DNA of 64,000 bases. Origin: Ralstonia pickettii (GTDB lineage: Bacteria > Pseudomonadota > Gammaproteobacteria > Burkholderiales > Burkholderiaceae). The notes beneath the pieces are model-generated. The model worked only from the letters and a program-made list of their open reading frames with translations, did no database searches and was not told the DNA's origin. The stretch is taken from contig NZ_CP066771.1 in NCBI RefSeq assembly GCF_016466415.2, positions 1,922,001 through 1,986,000 of the forward strand. The letters are read 5' to 3'. Shown in pieces: positions 1 to 10,714 of the stretch; positions within the stretch are counted from its first letter, which is position 1, and every line of letters starts with the position of its first letter. A program made the translations under genes and the position numbers.

Positions 1-1192
1 CCAGGCGCTGCATGTCGGAGAGATTCTTCTGCAACTGTGCAACGCGTGATTCCATTTCCTTGAGCGCACGCTCCTTGGCGACGAGTTCCTCATCGCGAGC
101 CGCGGCCGCACCGGCCTTGCCTGCGCGGTCGGCCTTGGAGAGACGCAGTTCGTCACGGCCGCTGGCAGCCGGCGTGGCTTGATCTTGCACACGGGCCGAC
201 ACACTGCCGCTCTGTTGGCGGGCGGAGTCGGTATCCGTCGCTGCGTTGGCCTCAGCCGCCGTTGCGAGGCGGTTGCGGTAGCCGGCAAAGCCGGACGTCT
301 GCGCGATGACTTCGCGGCGGGCTTCGCGCGCCGGCGTTTTCTGCGCCTCCGCCTGCGACGGCACCTTCAGCACCGAGCCGGTACGCAGCCGGTTGATGTT
401 GCCGCCAATGAAAGCGTTGGGGTTGTTGCGATACAGCGCCAGCAGCATCTGGTCGAGCGACACGGCGTCCTGACCTTGCGCGGCCGTCGATGCCACGTCG
501 TACAGGCTATCGCCACGCTGCACCGTATACGAACCGCCTGGCGTAGCATCGGGCGCAGCGGCAGCAGGAGCTGCTTGCTGCGGACGTGCCGCCTGACGGG
601 CAGCACGCGGCTGACGTGCCGGAGCCGGTGCGGCGGCGGCCGGGGCCGCGGCTTGCGGTTGGGCAGCCGAAGCAGCCGGCGCCGACTCAACGGCGCCCGG
701 CGTCGTGGCCTGCACCACCGGCGCCGGCGCGAAATTCTGTGCGGTATTGCTGGAGCCCACCGGGTCCAGCAGGAACGTATAAGCGCGCGAAACGTGGCCG
801 CTTGCCCAGTTCAAGTCGACCAGAACGTCAACGAACGGCTCTGCGACGGGCTGGGTCGAGCGCAGACGCACCACGTAATTGCCGTTCGACTGGCGTTCCA
901 GCGAGGCACGCAGCGAGGAGACGATCGGGTTGTAGGTCAGTCCGGCACGCGAATAGGCATCCGGCGCAGCCAATTTGGCGACCAAGTTTTGCGCCTCTTC
1001 GGGCGTCACGCCGGTCAGATCGATTTCGGCCTGCAGCGGCTGGCCGAGGCTGGAACGCACATGCAGCGCGCCGAAACCGGCCGCTTGCGCAGCGGGCTGA
1101 ATCAGCAGCAGGCTTGCCGCGGCAAACGCGACGGCCGACCAGCGAGGACTGCGATGGGACGATTCTCTCCGGCGGTATTGGCTCACCCTCAC
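1..1192 (-). CDS. fimV: FimV/HubP-like pole-organising protein, N-terminal part (runs off window)
   Basis: Partial gene on the minus strand; only the N-terminal ~397 residues are in the window. It starts at a GTG with GGAG six bases upstream (a second GTG follows two codons later). A basic leader and hydrophobic segment (about residues 17-36) precede GFGALHVRSSLGQPLQAEI, the characteristic FimV N-terminal block. A Pro/Ala-rich linker and a LysM peptidoglycan-binding domain (about residues 217-280) follow, and a coiled-coil stretch begins near the window edge. FimV/HubP proteins are inner-membrane-anchored polar hubs for type IV pili and chemosensory complexes. It lies downstream of asd on the same strand, the usual Burkholderiales order. 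Family assignment is firm; the pole role is from the family. Confidence 0.9.
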   Translation of the reverse strand, partial: MRVSQYRRRESSHRSPRWSAVAFAAASLLLIQPAAQAAGFGALHVRSSLGQPLQAEIDLTGVTPEEAQNLVAKLAAPDAYSRAGLTYNPIVSSLRASLERQSNGNYVVRLRSTQPVAEPFVDVLVDLNWASGHVSRAYTFLLDPVGSSNTAQNFAPAPVVQATTPGAVESAPAASAAQPQAAAPAAAAPAPARQPRAARQAARPQQAAPAAAAPDATPGGSYTVQRGDSLYDVASTAAQGQDAVSLDQMLLALYRNNPNAFIGGNINRLRTGSVLKVPSQAEAQKTPAREARREVIAQTSGFAGYRNRLATAAEANAATDTDSARQQSGSVSARVQDQATPAASGRDELRLSKADRAGKAGAAAARDEELVAKERALKEMESRVAQLQKNLSDMQRL

Positions 1193-1578
1193 CTTCGACT
1201 CCGTTATCTTTTAATGTGCAAACGAACTTAACATCAACAAGTTAGCGCAGCAAGTTCACCCAAAACGTGAAATGCTGGATAAGAACCGCCGTCAATTTTT
1301 ATGAAACGACACAATTGGCGAGATTCTGAAGCACCCGACGTACCCCCCGGAATGCGCGTGCTCCATGTGGCGCTAACCCTTCCCCGTGCCCCGTCCACCC
1401 CACGAATGGGCGGACAGCTTTCCCGCCGCTATTGTGTACCAACGTTACAGACCGTGGGCGCCCAGATGGCACAACGCCGCGCAGGCCGCGCGGCGTTGGT
1501 TGAAAAAGCACACTTTCTGTTGTCAGGCCGCAACGACAACGTCGGATACGCGGCCCGATAACGAAAGCAAAGCCTTGA
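1193..1578. other. Intergenic stretch between fimV and asd
   Basis: 386 bases without a convincing gene. It should hold the fimV promoter and the 3' end of the asd transcript. The one clear structure is an 11-bp perfect hairpin at 1472-1498 (arms CAACGCCGCGC / GCGCGGCGTTG, loop AGGCC). It has no T-run on either side, so it is a stable transcript-end or attenuation structure at best. Confidence 0.5.
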
Positions 1579-2682
1579 TCACTTGCCCAGCAGGATACGG
1601 AGCGTGCGGCGCAACGGCTCAGCGGCACCCCACAGAAGCTGATCGCCGATCACGAAGGCGCTCACATATTCCGGCCCCATGTTGAGCTTGCGCACGCGAC
1701 CCACACCGATTTCCAGGCCACCCGTGATGGATGCCGGCGTCAGTTCCTTCTCGGTGATGCTGCGATCGTTCGGGACCCACTTCACCCACGGGTTGCCGGA
1801 GCGGATGATCTGCTCGATTTCGTCCAGCGGCAGGTCGCGCTTGAGCTTGAGCGTCAGGCCCAGGCTATGGCAGCGCATCGCACCAATCCGCACGCACAGG
1901 CCGTCGACCGGAATCGTCTGCGCTGTGCCCAGAATCTTGTTGACCTCGGCCTGGCCCTTCCACTCTTCCTTCGACTGACCGTTATCGAGCTGCTTGTCGA
2001 TCCACGGGATCAGGCCACCCGCGAGCGGCGCCGGGAAGAATTCGGTCGGCACATCTTCGCGGATGGTCTTGGCAACCTTGCGATCGATGTCCAGGATGGC
2101 GGACGCCGGGTTGGCCAGCTCGTCAGCCACGGCGCCGTGAATTACGCCCATGCCCTTGAGCAGTTCACGCATGTGGTTCGCACCACCGCCCGAAGCTGCC
2201 TGGTAAGTCATCGAGCTGACCCATTCGACCAGACCTTCGCGGAACAGGCCACCCACGCCCATCAGCAGGATGGAGTTGGTGCAGTTGCCGCCGATGAAGT
2301 TCTTGGTGCCAGCCGCCACCGCGTTCTTGATGAGCGACAGGTTGACCGGGTCCAGCACGATCACGGCATCGTCTTCCATGCGCAGCGTCGAGGCGGCGTC
2401 GATCCAGTAGCCGTTCCAGCCGGCAGCGCGCAGCTTCGGGAAGACTTCGGTCGTGTAGTCACCGCCCTGGCACGTGATGATCGTGTCGCATGCCTTCAGT
2501 GCTTCGATGTCATTGGCGTCGGCCAGAGGCGCATCCGTCTTGGCGAATGCCGGTGCCTTACCGCCAGCATTGCTGGTACTGAAAAACACGGTGTCGATCA
2601 GGTCGAAATCCTTTTCTTCCTGCATGCGCTGCATCAGCACGCTGCCGACCATGCCGCGCCAACCGACGAGACCTACCTTCAT
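1579..2682 (-). CDS. asd: Aspartate-semialdehyde dehydrogenase
   Basis: 367 residues, the usual length for proteobacterial Asd. It reduces 4-aspartyl phosphate to L-aspartate 4-semialdehyde with NADPH, the branch point to lysine/diaminopimelate, methionine and threonine. The start [16 protein letters not shown] carries the dinucleotide-binding GxxGxxG loop. GGNCTNS holds the catalytic cysteine at residue 134 (E. coli Cys135 equivalent), and the C-terminal half has the conserved GGLIPWID and GAMRCHS blocks. It lies downstream of leuB and the small membrane ORF and upstream of fimV, all on the minus strand, so it probably shares the leu transcript. Confidence 0.97.
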   Translation of the reverse strand: MKVGLVGWRGMVGSVLMQRMQEEKDFDLIDTVFFSTSNAGGKAPAFAKTDAPLADANDIEALKACDTIITCQGGDYTTEVFPKLRAAGWNGYWIDAASTLRMEDDAVIVLDPVNLSLIKNAVAAGTKNFIGGNCTNSILLMGVGGLFREGLVEWVSSMTYQAASGGGANHMRELLKGMGVIHGAVADELANPASAILDIDRKVAKTIREDVPTEFFPAPLAGGLIPWIDKQLDNGQSKEEWKGQAEVNKILGTAQTIPVDGLCVRIGAMRCHSLGLTLKLKRDLPLDEIEQIIRSGNPWVKWVPNDRSITEKELTPASITGGLEIGVGRVRKLNMGPEYVSAFVIGDQLLWGAAEPLRRTLRILLGK

Positions 2683-2764
2683 GATTGTGAACCTCTAGTG
2701 ATTTTCCCCGCCTCGGTCGCCCGGCGTGACCGCGCGGGGAAGGCGAACGGACACGACGGACGAT

Positions 2765-2911
2765 CTACGAGATCGTTTTTTTGGTAATGATTTTGGTGGT
2801 CGTGCGAATCTCGACAGGCGTCATGCGAGCGCGCGCGGCGGTGCCCTTGGCGGCGATAGCCAGGGTACCCAAAATGCCCAGTACGAGGACGGGGAGCGCG
2901 ATCGAGATCAT
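2765..2911 (-). CDS. Small single-pass membrane peptide between leuB and asd
   Basis: 48 codons starting MISIALPVLVLGILG. One hydrophobic helix (about residues 2-21) is followed by a basic, Thr-rich cytoplasmic-like tail ending in KKTIS. GC-rich third positions are typical of real genes in this genome, and the ORF fits the 338-base gap between leuB and asd on the same strand. No good Shine-Dalgarno is visible; a TATATT-like motif lies just upstream, so it could have its own promoter or a leader role. I do not recognise a family. A longer reading would overlap leuB and is less likely. Confidence 0.5.
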   Translation of the reverse strand: MISIALPVLVLGILGTLAIAAKGTAARARMTPVEIRTTTKIITKKTIS

Positions 2912-3020
2912 CTGCAAAAATATACACGATTTGGCGGGCACACAATGCACTGCAGCATGTGTCCACCGAAAAAACGACGATTGCGACACCGGATGTGACG
3001 GCACCGCAACGCCCGTTTCG

Positions 3021-4091
3021 TTACAGCGCAGCGACCACCGCGTCACCCATCTCCACCGTCCCGACCTGCTTGCAACCCGGCGTCAGGATGTCGCCCGTGC
3101 GATAGCCCTGGGCGAGCACCTTTTTGACGGCGTTTTCGATGCGATCGGCCTGCTCGGCCTTGTTCAGCGAGTAGCGCAGCATCATTGCCGCCGACAGGAT
3201 CGTCGCCAGCGGGTTGGCGATCCCCTTGCCAGCGATGTCCGGCGCGGAGCCGTGCGACGGCTCATACAGGCCTTTGTTGTTCGCGTCGAGCGACGCCGAC
3301 GGCAGCATGCCGATCGAGCCCGTCAGCATGGCAGCCTCGTCCGAGAGGATGTCGCCGAACATGTTGCCGGTGACGATTACGTCGAAGTTCTTCGGCGCCT
3401 TCACGAGCTGCATGGCCGCGTTGTCCACGTACATGTGCGACAGCTCGACTTCCGGATACTCCTTGTGGACGTCGGTGACGATGTCTCTCCAGAACTGGAA
3501 CGTCTCGAGCACGTTGGCCTTGTCGACGCTGCACAGCTTCTTGCCGCGCTTGGCGGCAGCCTGGAAGGCGACGTGCGCGATGCGGCGGATTTCCGGCTCG
3601 GCGTAGCGCATAGTGTCGAAACCTTCGCGCGCGCCGGCGAACAGCCCGTCGGGCGCCGCGCGCACGCCGCGCGGTTGGCCGAAGTAAATGTCGCCATTCA
3701 ACTCACGCACGATCAGGATGTCCAGACCGGCAACGATTTCCGGCTTGAGGCTCGATGCGCCGGTCAACTCGGGGTAGCAGATCGCCGGACGGAAATTGGC
3801 GAACAGTTGCAGGTGCTTGCGCAGGCCCAGAATGGCCTGCTCCGGGCGCAGTTCGCGCGCCAGCGTGTCGTACTTCCAGTCGCCCACGGCGCCGAACAGG
3901 ATGGCGTCGGCTTCCTTGGCGAGCTTGAGCGTGTCTTCCGGCAGCGGATGGCCCTTGGCCTCGTAGCCCGCGCCGCCCACCGGGGCGAATTCCATCTCGA
4001 ACGACTCGCCCAGCGCCTTGAGCACCTTCACGGCCTCGGCGACGATTTCCTTGCCAATGCCGTCACCCGGCAACACTGCAATCTTGGTCAT
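3021..4091 (-). CDS. leuB: 3-isopropylmalate dehydrogenase
   Basis: 356 residues. It oxidises and decarboxylates (2R,3S)-3-isopropylmalate to 2-oxoisocaproate with NAD, the third dedicated step of leucine synthesis. The start [15 protein letters not shown] has AAGGA nearby. The conserved block [15 protein letters not shown], the active-site VDNAAMQL and the NAD/metal segment [13 protein letters not shown] are all present. leuD follows upstream with 29 bases between them, so the order is leuC-leuD-leuB in one direction. Start placement is confident because N-terminal extensions would run into leuD. Confidence 0.97.
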   Translation of the reverse strand: MTKIAVLPGDGIGKEIVAEAVKVLKALGESFEMEFAPVGGAGYEAKGHPLPEDTLKLAKEADAILFGAVGDWKYDTLARELRPEQAILGLRKHLQLFANFRPAICYPELTGASSLKPEIVAGLDILIVRELNGDIYFGQPRGVRAAPDGLFAGAREGFDTMRYAEPEIRRIAHVAFQAAAKRGKKLCSVDKANVLETFQFWRDIVTDVHKEYPEVELSHMYVDNAAMQLVKAPKNFDVIVTGNMFGDILSDEAAMLTGSIGMLPSASLDANNKGLYEPSHGSAPDIAGKGIANPLATILSAAMMLRYSLNKAEQADRIENAVKKVLAQGYRTGDILTPGCKQVGTVEMGDAVVAAL

Positions 4092-4120
4092 GTGGTTGTC
4101 CTTGTTGTTCTGGTGCCAGC

Positions 4121-4771
4121 TCAGCCGACGAGCTTGTGCGCGAGCCACGGCATTCTGGCCAGGCGCTGCGCTTCGTAAGCCTTGATCTGGTCGGCGTAGC
4201 GCAAGGTCAGGCCGATGTCGTCGAAGCCGTTGAGCAGGCAGTATTTGCGGAACGCCGTGATGTCGAACGGATAGGCCGTACCGCCCGGCGTGACGACGAC
4301 CTGCTTGTCCAGATCGACGGTCAGCTGGTAGCCCGTAAAGGCTTGCGTCTCGTTGAACAGATGGTCGACCTGCGACTCCGTCAGCACGATCGGCAGCAGG
4401 CCGTTCTTGAAGCAGTTGTTGAAGAAGATGTCGGCAAAGCTGGGCGCGATGATGGCGCGAAAGCCGTACTGCTGCAGTGCCCACGGTGCGTGCTCACGCG
4501 AGCTGCCGCAGCCGAAGTTCTTGCGCGCCAGCAACACCGAGGCGCCCTTGTAACGCGGCTGGTTCAGCACGAAGTCCGGATTCAGCGGTCGCTTGCTGTT
4601 GTCCTGGCCGGGTTCGCCCACGTCCTTGTAACGCCACTCGTCAAACAGGTTCGGGCCGAAGCCGGTGCGCTTGATCGACTTGAGGAACTGCTTCGGGATG
4701 ATGGCGTCGGTGTCGACGTTCTCGCGGTCCAGCGGGGCCACGAGGCCGGTGTGGATGGTGAATTGTTCCAT
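4121..4771 (-). CDS. leuD: 3-isopropylmalate dehydratase small subunit
   Basis: 216 residues. It forms the swivel-domain subunit that pairs with LeuC to isomerise 2- to 3-isopropylmalate. The chosen start [18 protein letters not shown] is the standard LeuD N-terminus; an upstream TTG overlapping the leuC stop is possible but would add nine unusual residues. The diagnostic [13 protein letters not shown] and [14 protein letters not shown] substrate-loop motifs are present. It begins 23 bases after leuC, consistent with translational coupling. Confidence 0.96.
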   Translation of the reverse strand: MEQFTIHTGLVAPLDRENVDTDAIIPKQFLKSIKRTGFGPNLFDEWRYKDVGEPGQDNSKRPLNPDFVLNQPRYKGASVLLARKNFGCGSSREHAPWALQQYGFRAIIAPSFADIFFNNCFKNGLLPIVLTESQVDHLFNETQAFTGYQLTVDLDKQVVVTPGGTAYPFDITAFRKYCLLNGFDDIGLTLRYADQIKAYEAQRLARMPWLAHKLVG

Positions 4772-4794
4772 GATTGCTCTCTCTATCCTGCCGC

Positions 4795-6204
4795 TCAAGC
4801 GAGCTTGCGCACGTCGACAAAGTGGCCTTCCAGCGCCGCCGCAGCGGCCATCGCCGGGCTTACCAGGTGGGTGCGGCCACCCGCGCCCTGACGGCCTTCG
4901 AAGTTGCGGTTGGACGTGGACGCGCAGCGCTCGCCGGGCTCGAGACGGTCAGCGTTCATTGCGAGACACATCGAGCAACCCGGCTCGCGCCACTCAAAGC
5001 CCGCCGACTTGAAAATCTTGTCGAGCCCTTCGCGCTCGGCCTGCTCCTTCACAAGGCCCGAGCCCGGCACGACCATCGCCAGCTTCACGTTCGGCGCAAT
5101 GCGCTTGCCCAGCTTCTGCACGACCCACGCCGCGGCGCGCATGTCTTCGATGCGGCTGTTGGTGCAGGAGCCGATGAACACCTTGTCGATGTTGATGTCG
5201 CTGATCGCAACGTTCGGCTGCAGACCCATGTATTCGAGCGCGCGCTCCATGGCATTGCGCTTGTTCGGGTCCTTTTCTTTGTCGGGGTCCGGCACGCGGT
5301 CTTCAATGCTGACCACCATTTCCGGCGACGTGCCCCAGCTCACCTGCGGGCGAATCTCTTCCGCACGCAGCTCGACCACCTGATCGAAATGCGCACCCTC
5401 GTCGGAATGCAGCGTGCGCCAGTAGACGACGGCCTGCTCCCACTCAACACCTTGGGGCGCGAACGGGCGGCCCTTGATGTACTCCAGCGTGACATCGTCC
5501 ACAGCGACCATGCCGGCGCGGGCGCCTGCCTCGATCGCCATGTTGCACACCGTCATGCGGCCTTCCATCGACAGCGCGCGGATGGCCGAGCCGCCGAACT
5601 CCATGGCATAGCCCGTGCCGCCAGCCGTACCGATCTTGCCGATGATGGCGAGCACGATGTCCTTGGCCGTGCAGCCGCGAGGCAGCGTACCTTCCACCTT
5701 CACCAGCATGTTCTTGCTCTTCTTGGCGAGCAGCGTTTGCGTGGCCAGCACGTGCTCGACTTCCGAGGTGCCGATGCCGTGGGCGAGCGCGCCGAACGCG
5801 CCATGCGTGCTGGTGTGCGAATCACCACAGACCACCGTCATGCCCGGCAGCGTTGCGCCCTGCTCCGGCCCGATCACGTGCACGATCCCCTGACGCTTGT
5901 CGTTCATCTTGAATTGCGTGATGCCGTAGCTGTCGCAGTTGGCGTCGAGCGTATCGACTTGCAACTTCGAAACCGGATCGGCAATGCCGTGCGAGCGATC
6001 TGTGGTCGGCACGTTGTGGTCCGACACGGCCAGGTTGGCGCTGATGCGCCACACCGGACGCTGCGCCAGCTTCAGGCCTTCGAACGCCTGCGGGCTCGTC
6101 ACTTCGTGCAGCAGTTGGCGATCGATGTAGAGGACGGTCGTGCCGTCTTCTTCGGTATGAACGACGTGATCGTCCCAAAGTTTGTCGTAGAGCGTCTTGG
6201 CCAT
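4795..6204 (-). CDS. leuC: 3-isopropylmalate dehydratase large subunit
   Basis: 469 residues, full length. This aconitase-family subunit carries the [4Fe-4S] cluster: one ligand cysteine lies in [14 protein letters not shown] and two in [11 protein letters not shown]. The start is [15 protein letters not shown]. Substrate-site segments such as [15 protein letters not shown] are intact. It is the first gene of the leuCDB run and is preceded by the gltA terminator, so the promoter should lie in the roughly 170-base gap after that terminator. No leader peptide with leucine codons was recognised. Confidence 0.97.
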   Translation of the reverse strand: MAKTLYDKLWDDHVVHTEEDGTTVLYIDRQLLHEVTSPQAFEGLKLAQRPVWRISANLAVSDHNVPTTDRSHGIADPVSKLQVDTLDANCDSYGITQFKMNDKRQGIVHVIGPEQGATLPGMTVVCGDSHTSTHGAFGALAHGIGTSEVEHVLATQTLLAKKSKNMLVKVEGTLPRGCTAKDIVLAIIGKIGTAGGTGYAMEFGGSAIRALSMEGRMTVCNMAIEAGARAGMVAVDDVTLEYIKGRPFAPQGVEWEQAVVYWRTLHSDEGAHFDQVVELRAEEIRPQVSWGTSPEMVVSIEDRVPDPDKEKDPNKRNAMERALEYMGLQPNVAISDINIDKVFIGSCTNSRIEDMRAAAWVVQKLGKRIAPNVKLAMVVPGSGLVKEQAEREGLDKIFKSAGFEWREPGCSMCLAMNADRLEPGERCASTSNRNFEGRQGAGGRTHLVSPAMAAAAALEGHFVDVRKLA

Positions 6205-6373
6205 GATGCGATCCGTACACAACGCGCCATCTGAAATCAGGGCCGTTGCGCGAGCAGTTTCGTGGGGAGTGATCGATTATGCCACCCGGTGCATCGGGCA
6301 ACGGACGTGACTGACGAAAGGGGGTTTCGCCATTTCGCGAGGGCCTTTCCCGGCACCTCAAGCGGCGCGCAAC

Positions 6374-6405
6374 AAAAAACCCCGCCGGTTTCCCGAGCGG
6401 GGTTT
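6374..6405 (-). terminator. Rho-independent terminator of gltA
   Basis: Perfect 9-bp stem AAACCCCGC / GCGGGGTTT (6377-6385 with 6397-6405), followed on the minus strand by a T-run from the AAAAAA at 6374-6379. It lies 22 bases past the gltA stop and separates the sdh-gltA operon from leuCDB. Confidence 0.88.
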
Positions 6406-6426
6406 CTGCAGGGCGAACAGCTTGGC

Positions 6427-7728
6427 TTAGCGCTTGTCGATCGACGGCACTTCGCGGGTGGCTGCACCGTTGAACAGCTGGCGCGGACGGCCGATCTTGT
6501 ATTCCGGATCGGTGATCATCTCTTCCCATTGCGAGATCCAGCCCACCGAGCGAGCCAGCGCGAAGATGCAGGTGAACATCGAGGTCGGGATACCCAACGC
6601 GCGTTGCACAATGCCCGAGTAGAAGTCGACGTTCGGATACAGCTTGCGGCTGACGAAGTACTCGTCTTCCAGGGCGATCTTTTCCAGCTCCATCGCCAGC
6701 TTGAACAGCGGGTCGTTATGCAGACCCAGCTCGTTCAGCACTTCGTGGCAGGTTTCGCGCATCAGCTTGGCGCGCGGATCGTAGTTCTTGTACACGCGGT
6801 GACCGAAGCCCATCAGGCGCACGCCGCTGTTCTTGTCCTTCACCTGCTTGATGAACTCGGGCACCTTGTCCACGGTACCGATTTCTTCCAGCATGTTCAG
6901 CGCAGCTTCGTTCGCGCCACCGTGCGCCGGACCCCACAGGCAGGCGATACCGGCAGCGATGGCAGCGATCGGGTTGGTGCCCGAGGAACCCGCCAGGCGC
7001 ACCGTCGACGTCGAGGCGTTCTGCTCGTGGTCTGCGTGCAGGATGAAGATGCGGTCCAGTGCCTTCTCCAGCACCGGGTTCACCTTGTAGTCTTCGCAAG
7101 GCGTGGCAAACATCATGCGCATGAAGTTGCCCGTGTACGACAGGTTGTTCTGCGGGTAGATGAGCGGCTGACCGATGTTGTACTTGTATGCCATGGCCAC
7201 CAGCGTCGGCAGCTTGGCAATCAGGCGGATCTGCGAGATTTCACGCTCGCGCGGATCATTGATGTTGGCAGCGTCCGGATAGAACGCGCTCATGGCACCA
7301 ACCAGGCCCGTCAGAACGGCCATCGGGTGGGCATCACGGCGGAAACCGCGCAGGAAGAACTGCATCTGCTCGTGGACCATGGTGTGATTCGTCACCACAT
7401 GGTTGAACTCTTCCTTCTGCTTGGCGTTGGGCAGCTCGCCCTTCAGCAGCAAATAGCAGATTTCCATGAAATCGCACTTGCTGGCCAGATCGTCGATGGC
7501 GTAGCCGCGGTACAGCAGCTCACCTTTGTCACCATCGATGTAGGTGATCTTGGAATTGCACGACGCAGTCGACATGAAGCCGGGGTCGTACGTGAACTTG
7601 CCCGTCTGACCGTACAGCTTGCGGATGTCGATCACGTCCGGGCCAACCGTGCCCTTGTAGATCGGCAGCTCGACGCTGGGCGAGCCATCGGAAAACGATA
7701 GGGTGGCTTTCACTTCGGACGGCGTCAT
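6427..7728 (-). CDS. gltA: Citrate synthase
   Basis: 433 residues, the length of the hexameric, NADH-sensitive Gram-negative type. It condenses oxaloacetate and acetyl-CoA to citrate. The N-terminal domain (about 1-60) with the [14 protein letters not shown] segment is typical of this type. Catalytic blocks include ADHEQNAST (oxaloacetate His), [14 protein letters not shown] (about residue 308) and the C-terminal GWISQWEEM. It is the last gene of the minus-strand sdhCDAB-sdhE-gltA run and is followed by a strong terminator, so the operon couples citrate synthesis to succinate oxidation. Confidence 0.98.
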   Translation of the reverse strand: MTPSEVKATLSFSDGSPSVELPIYKGTVGPDVIDIRKLYGQTGKFTYDPGFMSTASCNSKITYIDGDKGELLYRGYAIDDLASKCDFMEICYLLLKGELPNAKQKEEFNHVVTNHTMVHEQMQFFLRGFRRDAHPMAVLTGLVGAMSAFYPDAANINDPREREISQIRLIAKLPTLVAMAYKYNIGQPLIYPQNNLSYTGNFMRMMFATPCEDYKVNPVLEKALDRIFILHADHEQNASTSTVRLAGSSGTNPIAAIAAGIACLWGPAHGGANEAALNMLEEIGTVDKVPEFIKQVKDKNSGVRLMGFGHRVYKNYDPRAKLMRETCHEVLNELGLHNDPLFKLAMELEKIALEDEYFVSRKLYPNVDFYSGIVQRALGIPTSMFTCIFALARSVGWISQWEEMITDPEYKIGRPRQLFNGAATREVPSIDKR

Positions 7729-7849
7729 GTCGGTTTCCTTCTCTGCTGTTTATAAAAATGAAGTCGGGAGACTCCCGCCAGACGGATCGAGGTCGCCGGC
7801 CGGGGGCGGCTGGACCGATTCGTCTTGCGGCAACCTCTCGCGCGCCGGT

Positions 7850-8137
7850 TCAGACCGAGCGCAGCAAGGTCAGGACGTGCTGAATGTGGGGCACGTCGAG
7901 TTCGCCCTCCGGCTCCTTGCGTGCAAGCAGGAGATCCATCAGGTCGTTGTCGGGCAGCTCGAACAACTGCGAGAGTGCGGCAACGTCGTCATCCGACAGT
8001 TCCGTCTCGTAGCGGTTGAAAAAGCGCTCGACGATGATGTCGTTCTCAAGCAGGCCGCGTCGGGCACGCCAGCGCAAACGGGCACGCTTGTGCGGATCGG
8101 ACTGATGGGAGAACGTCGGAGTGTTCACAGCAACCAT
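7850..8137 (-). CDS. sdhE: Succinate dehydrogenase flavinylation factor SdhE (YgfY/CptB family)
   Basis: 95 residues, the usual size. SdhE/Sdh5 proteins promote covalent attachment of FAD to SdhA. The conserved RGLLENDIIVERFF segment contains the RG(x)xE core known to be essential in the family. The start MVAVNTPTFS was chosen for the adjacent GAAAG. It sits between sdhB and gltA, the common betaproteobacterial position, which supports the assignment. Confidence 0.93.
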   Translation of the reverse strand: MVAVNTPTFSHQSDPHKRARLRWRARRGLLENDIIVERFFNRYETELSDDDVAALSQLFELPDNDLMDLLLARKEPEGELDVPHIQHVLTLLRSV

Positions 8138-8208
8138 ACTTTCTAGAAATGTGTCGCCGGAGAAACCGCTCCGGCGACACACAATGCCAAAGTGCCCTGA
8201 CTCGCGCC

Positions 8209-8910
8209 TTACACCGCGCGGCGCACCATCAATTCCTTGATCTTGCCGATGGCCTTGGTGGGGTTCAGACCCTTGGGGCACACATCGACGCAATTCATGA
8301 TGGTGTGGCAGCGGAACAGGCGGTACGGATCTTCCAGGTTGTCCAGCCGCTCGCTGGTGGCCTGATCACGGCTGTCAGCGATGAAACGATACGCCTGCAG
8401 CAGACCGGCCGGGCCGACGAACTTGTCCGGGTTCCACCAGAACGACGGGCACGACGTCGAGCAGCTCGCGCACAGAATGCACTCGTACAGGCCGTCAAGC
8501 TCTTCGCGCTCTTCCGGCGACTGCAGGCGCTCCTTCTCGGGCGGCGGCTCGTCGTTGATCAGGTACGGCTTGATCGAGTGGTACTGGTTGAAGAACTGCG
8601 TCATGTCGACGATCAGGTCGCGCACCACCGGCAGCCCCGGCAGCGGGCGCAGCACGATCTTCTCGGGCAGCTCACGCATGTTGGTCAGGCACGCCAGACC
8701 ATTCTTGCCGTTGATGTTCATGGCGTCGGAGCCGCACACGCCTTCGCGGCACGAACGACGGAACGCGATCGACTCGTCGAGCTTCTTCAGCTTGACCAGC
8801 GCGTCGAGCAGCATGCGCTCGTGACCGTCGAGTTCTACCTCGTAGGTCTGCATGCGGGGCGCTGCGTCCTTGTCCGGATCGTAGCGATAGACTTCAAAAA
8901 TACGCTTCAT
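8209..8910 (-). CDS. sdhB: Succinate dehydrogenase iron-sulfur subunit
   Basis: 233 residues. It carries electrons from SdhA flavin to ubiquinone through three clusters, all with ligands visible: [2Fe-2S] in [19 protein letters not shown] plus the next Cys, [4Fe-4S] in [12 protein letters not shown], and [3Fe-4S] in [14 protein letters not shown]. The quinone-site tryptophans in FWWNPDKF are intact. It is separated from sdhA by 22 bases on the same strand. Confidence 0.98.
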   Translation of the reverse strand: MKRIFEVYRYDPDKDAAPRMQTYEVELDGHERMLLDALVKLKKLDESIAFRRSCREGVCGSDAMNINGKNGLACLTNMRELPEKIVLRPLPGLPVVRDLIVDMTQFFNQYHSIKPYLINDEPPPEKERLQSPEEREELDGLYECILCASCSTSCPSFWWNPDKFVGPAGLLQAYRFIADSRDQATSERLDNLEDPYRLFRCHTIMNCVDVCPKGLNPTKAIGKIKELMVRRAV

Positions 8911-8932
8911 TTTTGCGGGTCCTTCTTATCCG

Positions 8933-10711
8933 TTAGAACGTACGCGCCTTGGGCGGCACCGATTCCACCGACAGCGGCTTCAACTGCACGGGCTTGTAGT
9001 CCAGGCGGTTGCCTTCGGAATACCACAGCGAGTGCTTCATCCAGTTTTCATCGTCGCGGTTCGGGAAGTCGCTGTGGGCGTGTGCGCCGCGCGATTCCTT
9101 GCGGGCGGCAGCCGACACCATCGTCGCCTTCGCCACTTCCACCAGGTTGGCCACTTCCAGCGCTTCGACGCGCGCGGTGTTGAACACCTTGGACTTGTCC
9201 TTCAGGTGGATGTTGCCAGCGCGCTCGGCCACTTCCAGGATGCGCTCGACGCCTTCATCCATCAGTTTCTGCGTACGGAACACGCCAGCGTGCGACTGCA
9301 TGTTGCGACGGATGTCGTTGGCAACATCCTGCGCGTATTCGCCAGAGCTGGACGAATCGAGCTTCGCCAGGCGCGACAGCGCACGGTCGGCAGCGTCGGC
9401 CGGCAACGGCTTGTGCTCGCGGTTCTTCAGGTTCTGCGCAATGATGTGGTTGCCCGCCGAACGGCCGAACACCACCAGGTCGAGCAGCGAGTTCGTGCCC
9501 AGGCGGTTCGCGCCGTGCACCGACACGCACGAGCATTCGCCGATCGCGTAGAAGCCGTTGATGACCTCGTTCGGGTTGCCGTTCTTCGGCACCACCACCT
9601 GACCGTGATAGTTCGTCGGAATGCCACCCATCTGGTAGTGGATGGTCGGCACCACGGGAATCGGCTCCTTGATGGCGTCGACGTTGGCGAACTTCAGGCC
9701 AATTTCGCGGATCGACGGCAGGCGCTTCATGATGGTCTCGGCGCCGACGTGCGTCAGGTCGAGCAGCACGTAGTCGCCGTTCGGGCCGCAGCCGCGGCCT
9801 TCCTTGATTTCCTGGTCCATCGAGCGCGACACGAAGTCACGCGGCGCCAGATCCTTCAGCGTCGGGGCATAGCGCTCCATGAAGCGCTCGCCGTCCTTGT
9901 TACGCAGGATGCCGCCTTCGCCGCGCACGCCTTCCGTGATCAGCACGCCCGCGCCGGCCACGCCAGTCGGGTGGAACTGCCAGAATTCCATGTCTTCCAG
10001 CGGAACGCCTGCGCGCGCTGCCATCCCCAGGCCGTCACCGGTGTTGATGAAGGCGTTGGTGGAAGCCGCGTAGATTCGACCTGCACCGCCCGTGGCGAAC
10101 AGCGTCGTCTTGGCTTCGAGGATGTAGACCTCGCCGGTTTCCATTTCCAGCGCCGTCACGCCCAGCACGTCGCCGTCCTGGTCGCGGATCAGATCCAGCG
10201 CCATCCATTCGACGAAGAAGTGGGTCTTGGCCCGCACGTTACGCTGATACAGCGTGTGCAGCAGCGCGTGGCCGGTACGGTCGGCCGCGGCGCAGGCACG
10301 CTGCACGGGCTTCTCGCCGTAGTTCGACGTATGGCCGCCGAACGGACGCTGGTAGATGGTGCCGTCGGCGTTGCGGTCGAACGGCATGCCGAAGTGTTCC
10401 AGTTCGTAGACCACGTTCGGCGCCTGGCGGCACATGAATTCGATCGCGTCCTGGTCGCCGAGCCAGTCGGAGCCCTTGACGGTGTCGTAGAAGTGATAGT
10501 GCCAGTTGTCTTCGCTCATGTTGCCCAGCGAAGCACCGATGCCACCCTGCGCCGCAACGGTGTGCGAGCGGGTGGGGAACACCTTGGACAGCACGGCCAC
10601 GGAGAGGCCGGCTTCTGCCAGCTGCAGCGATGCGCGCATGCCCGAACCGCCCGCACCGACGATCACGACGTCGAATTTGCGGCGCGGCAGCCCAGTCTTG
10701 ACTGCGACCAT
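8933..10711 (-). CDS. sdhA: Succinate dehydrogenase flavoprotein subunit
   Basis: 592 residues. N-terminal FAD-binding VVIVGAGGSGMRASL is followed by RSHTVAAQGG, whose His50 is the covalent FAD attachment residue. Substrate-site blocks QFHPTGVAGAGVLITEG and HGANRLGTNSLLDLVVFG are complete. It oxidises succinate to fumarate at the cytoplasmic face of the inner membrane as part of complex II. It is separated from sdhD by only 3 bases. Confidence 0.98.
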   Translation of the reverse strand: MVAVKTGLPRRKFDVVIVGAGGSGMRASLQLAEAGLSVAVLSKVFPTRSHTVAAQGGIGASLGNMSEDNWHYHFYDTVKGSDWLGDQDAIEFMCRQAPNVVYELEHFGMPFDRNADGTIYQRPFGGHTSNYGEKPVQRACAAADRTGHALLHTLYQRNVRAKTHFFVEWMALDLIRDQDGDVLGVTALEMETGEVYILEAKTTLFATGGAGRIYAASTNAFINTGDGLGMAARAGVPLEDMEFWQFHPTGVAGAGVLITEGVRGEGGILRNKDGERFMERYAPTLKDLAPRDFVSRSMDQEIKEGRGCGPNGDYVLLDLTHVGAETIMKRLPSIREIGLKFANVDAIKEPIPVVPTIHYQMGGIPTNYHGQVVVPKNGNPNEVINGFYAIGECSCVSVHGANRLGTNSLLDLVVFGRSAGNHIIAQNLKNREHKPLPADAADRALSRLAKLDSSSSGEYAQDVANDIRRNMQSHAGVFRTQKLMDEGVERILEVAERAGNIHLKDKSKVFNTARVEALEVANLVEVAKATMVSAAARKESRGAHAHSDFPNRDDENWMKHSLWYSEGNRLDYKPVQLKPLSVESVPPKARTF

Positions 10712-10714
10712 GTC

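Noticed and set aside
1299-1685. Several short overlapping frames between fimV and asd
   Set aside because: No ribosome sites, no coherent third-position bias, and some run into asd.
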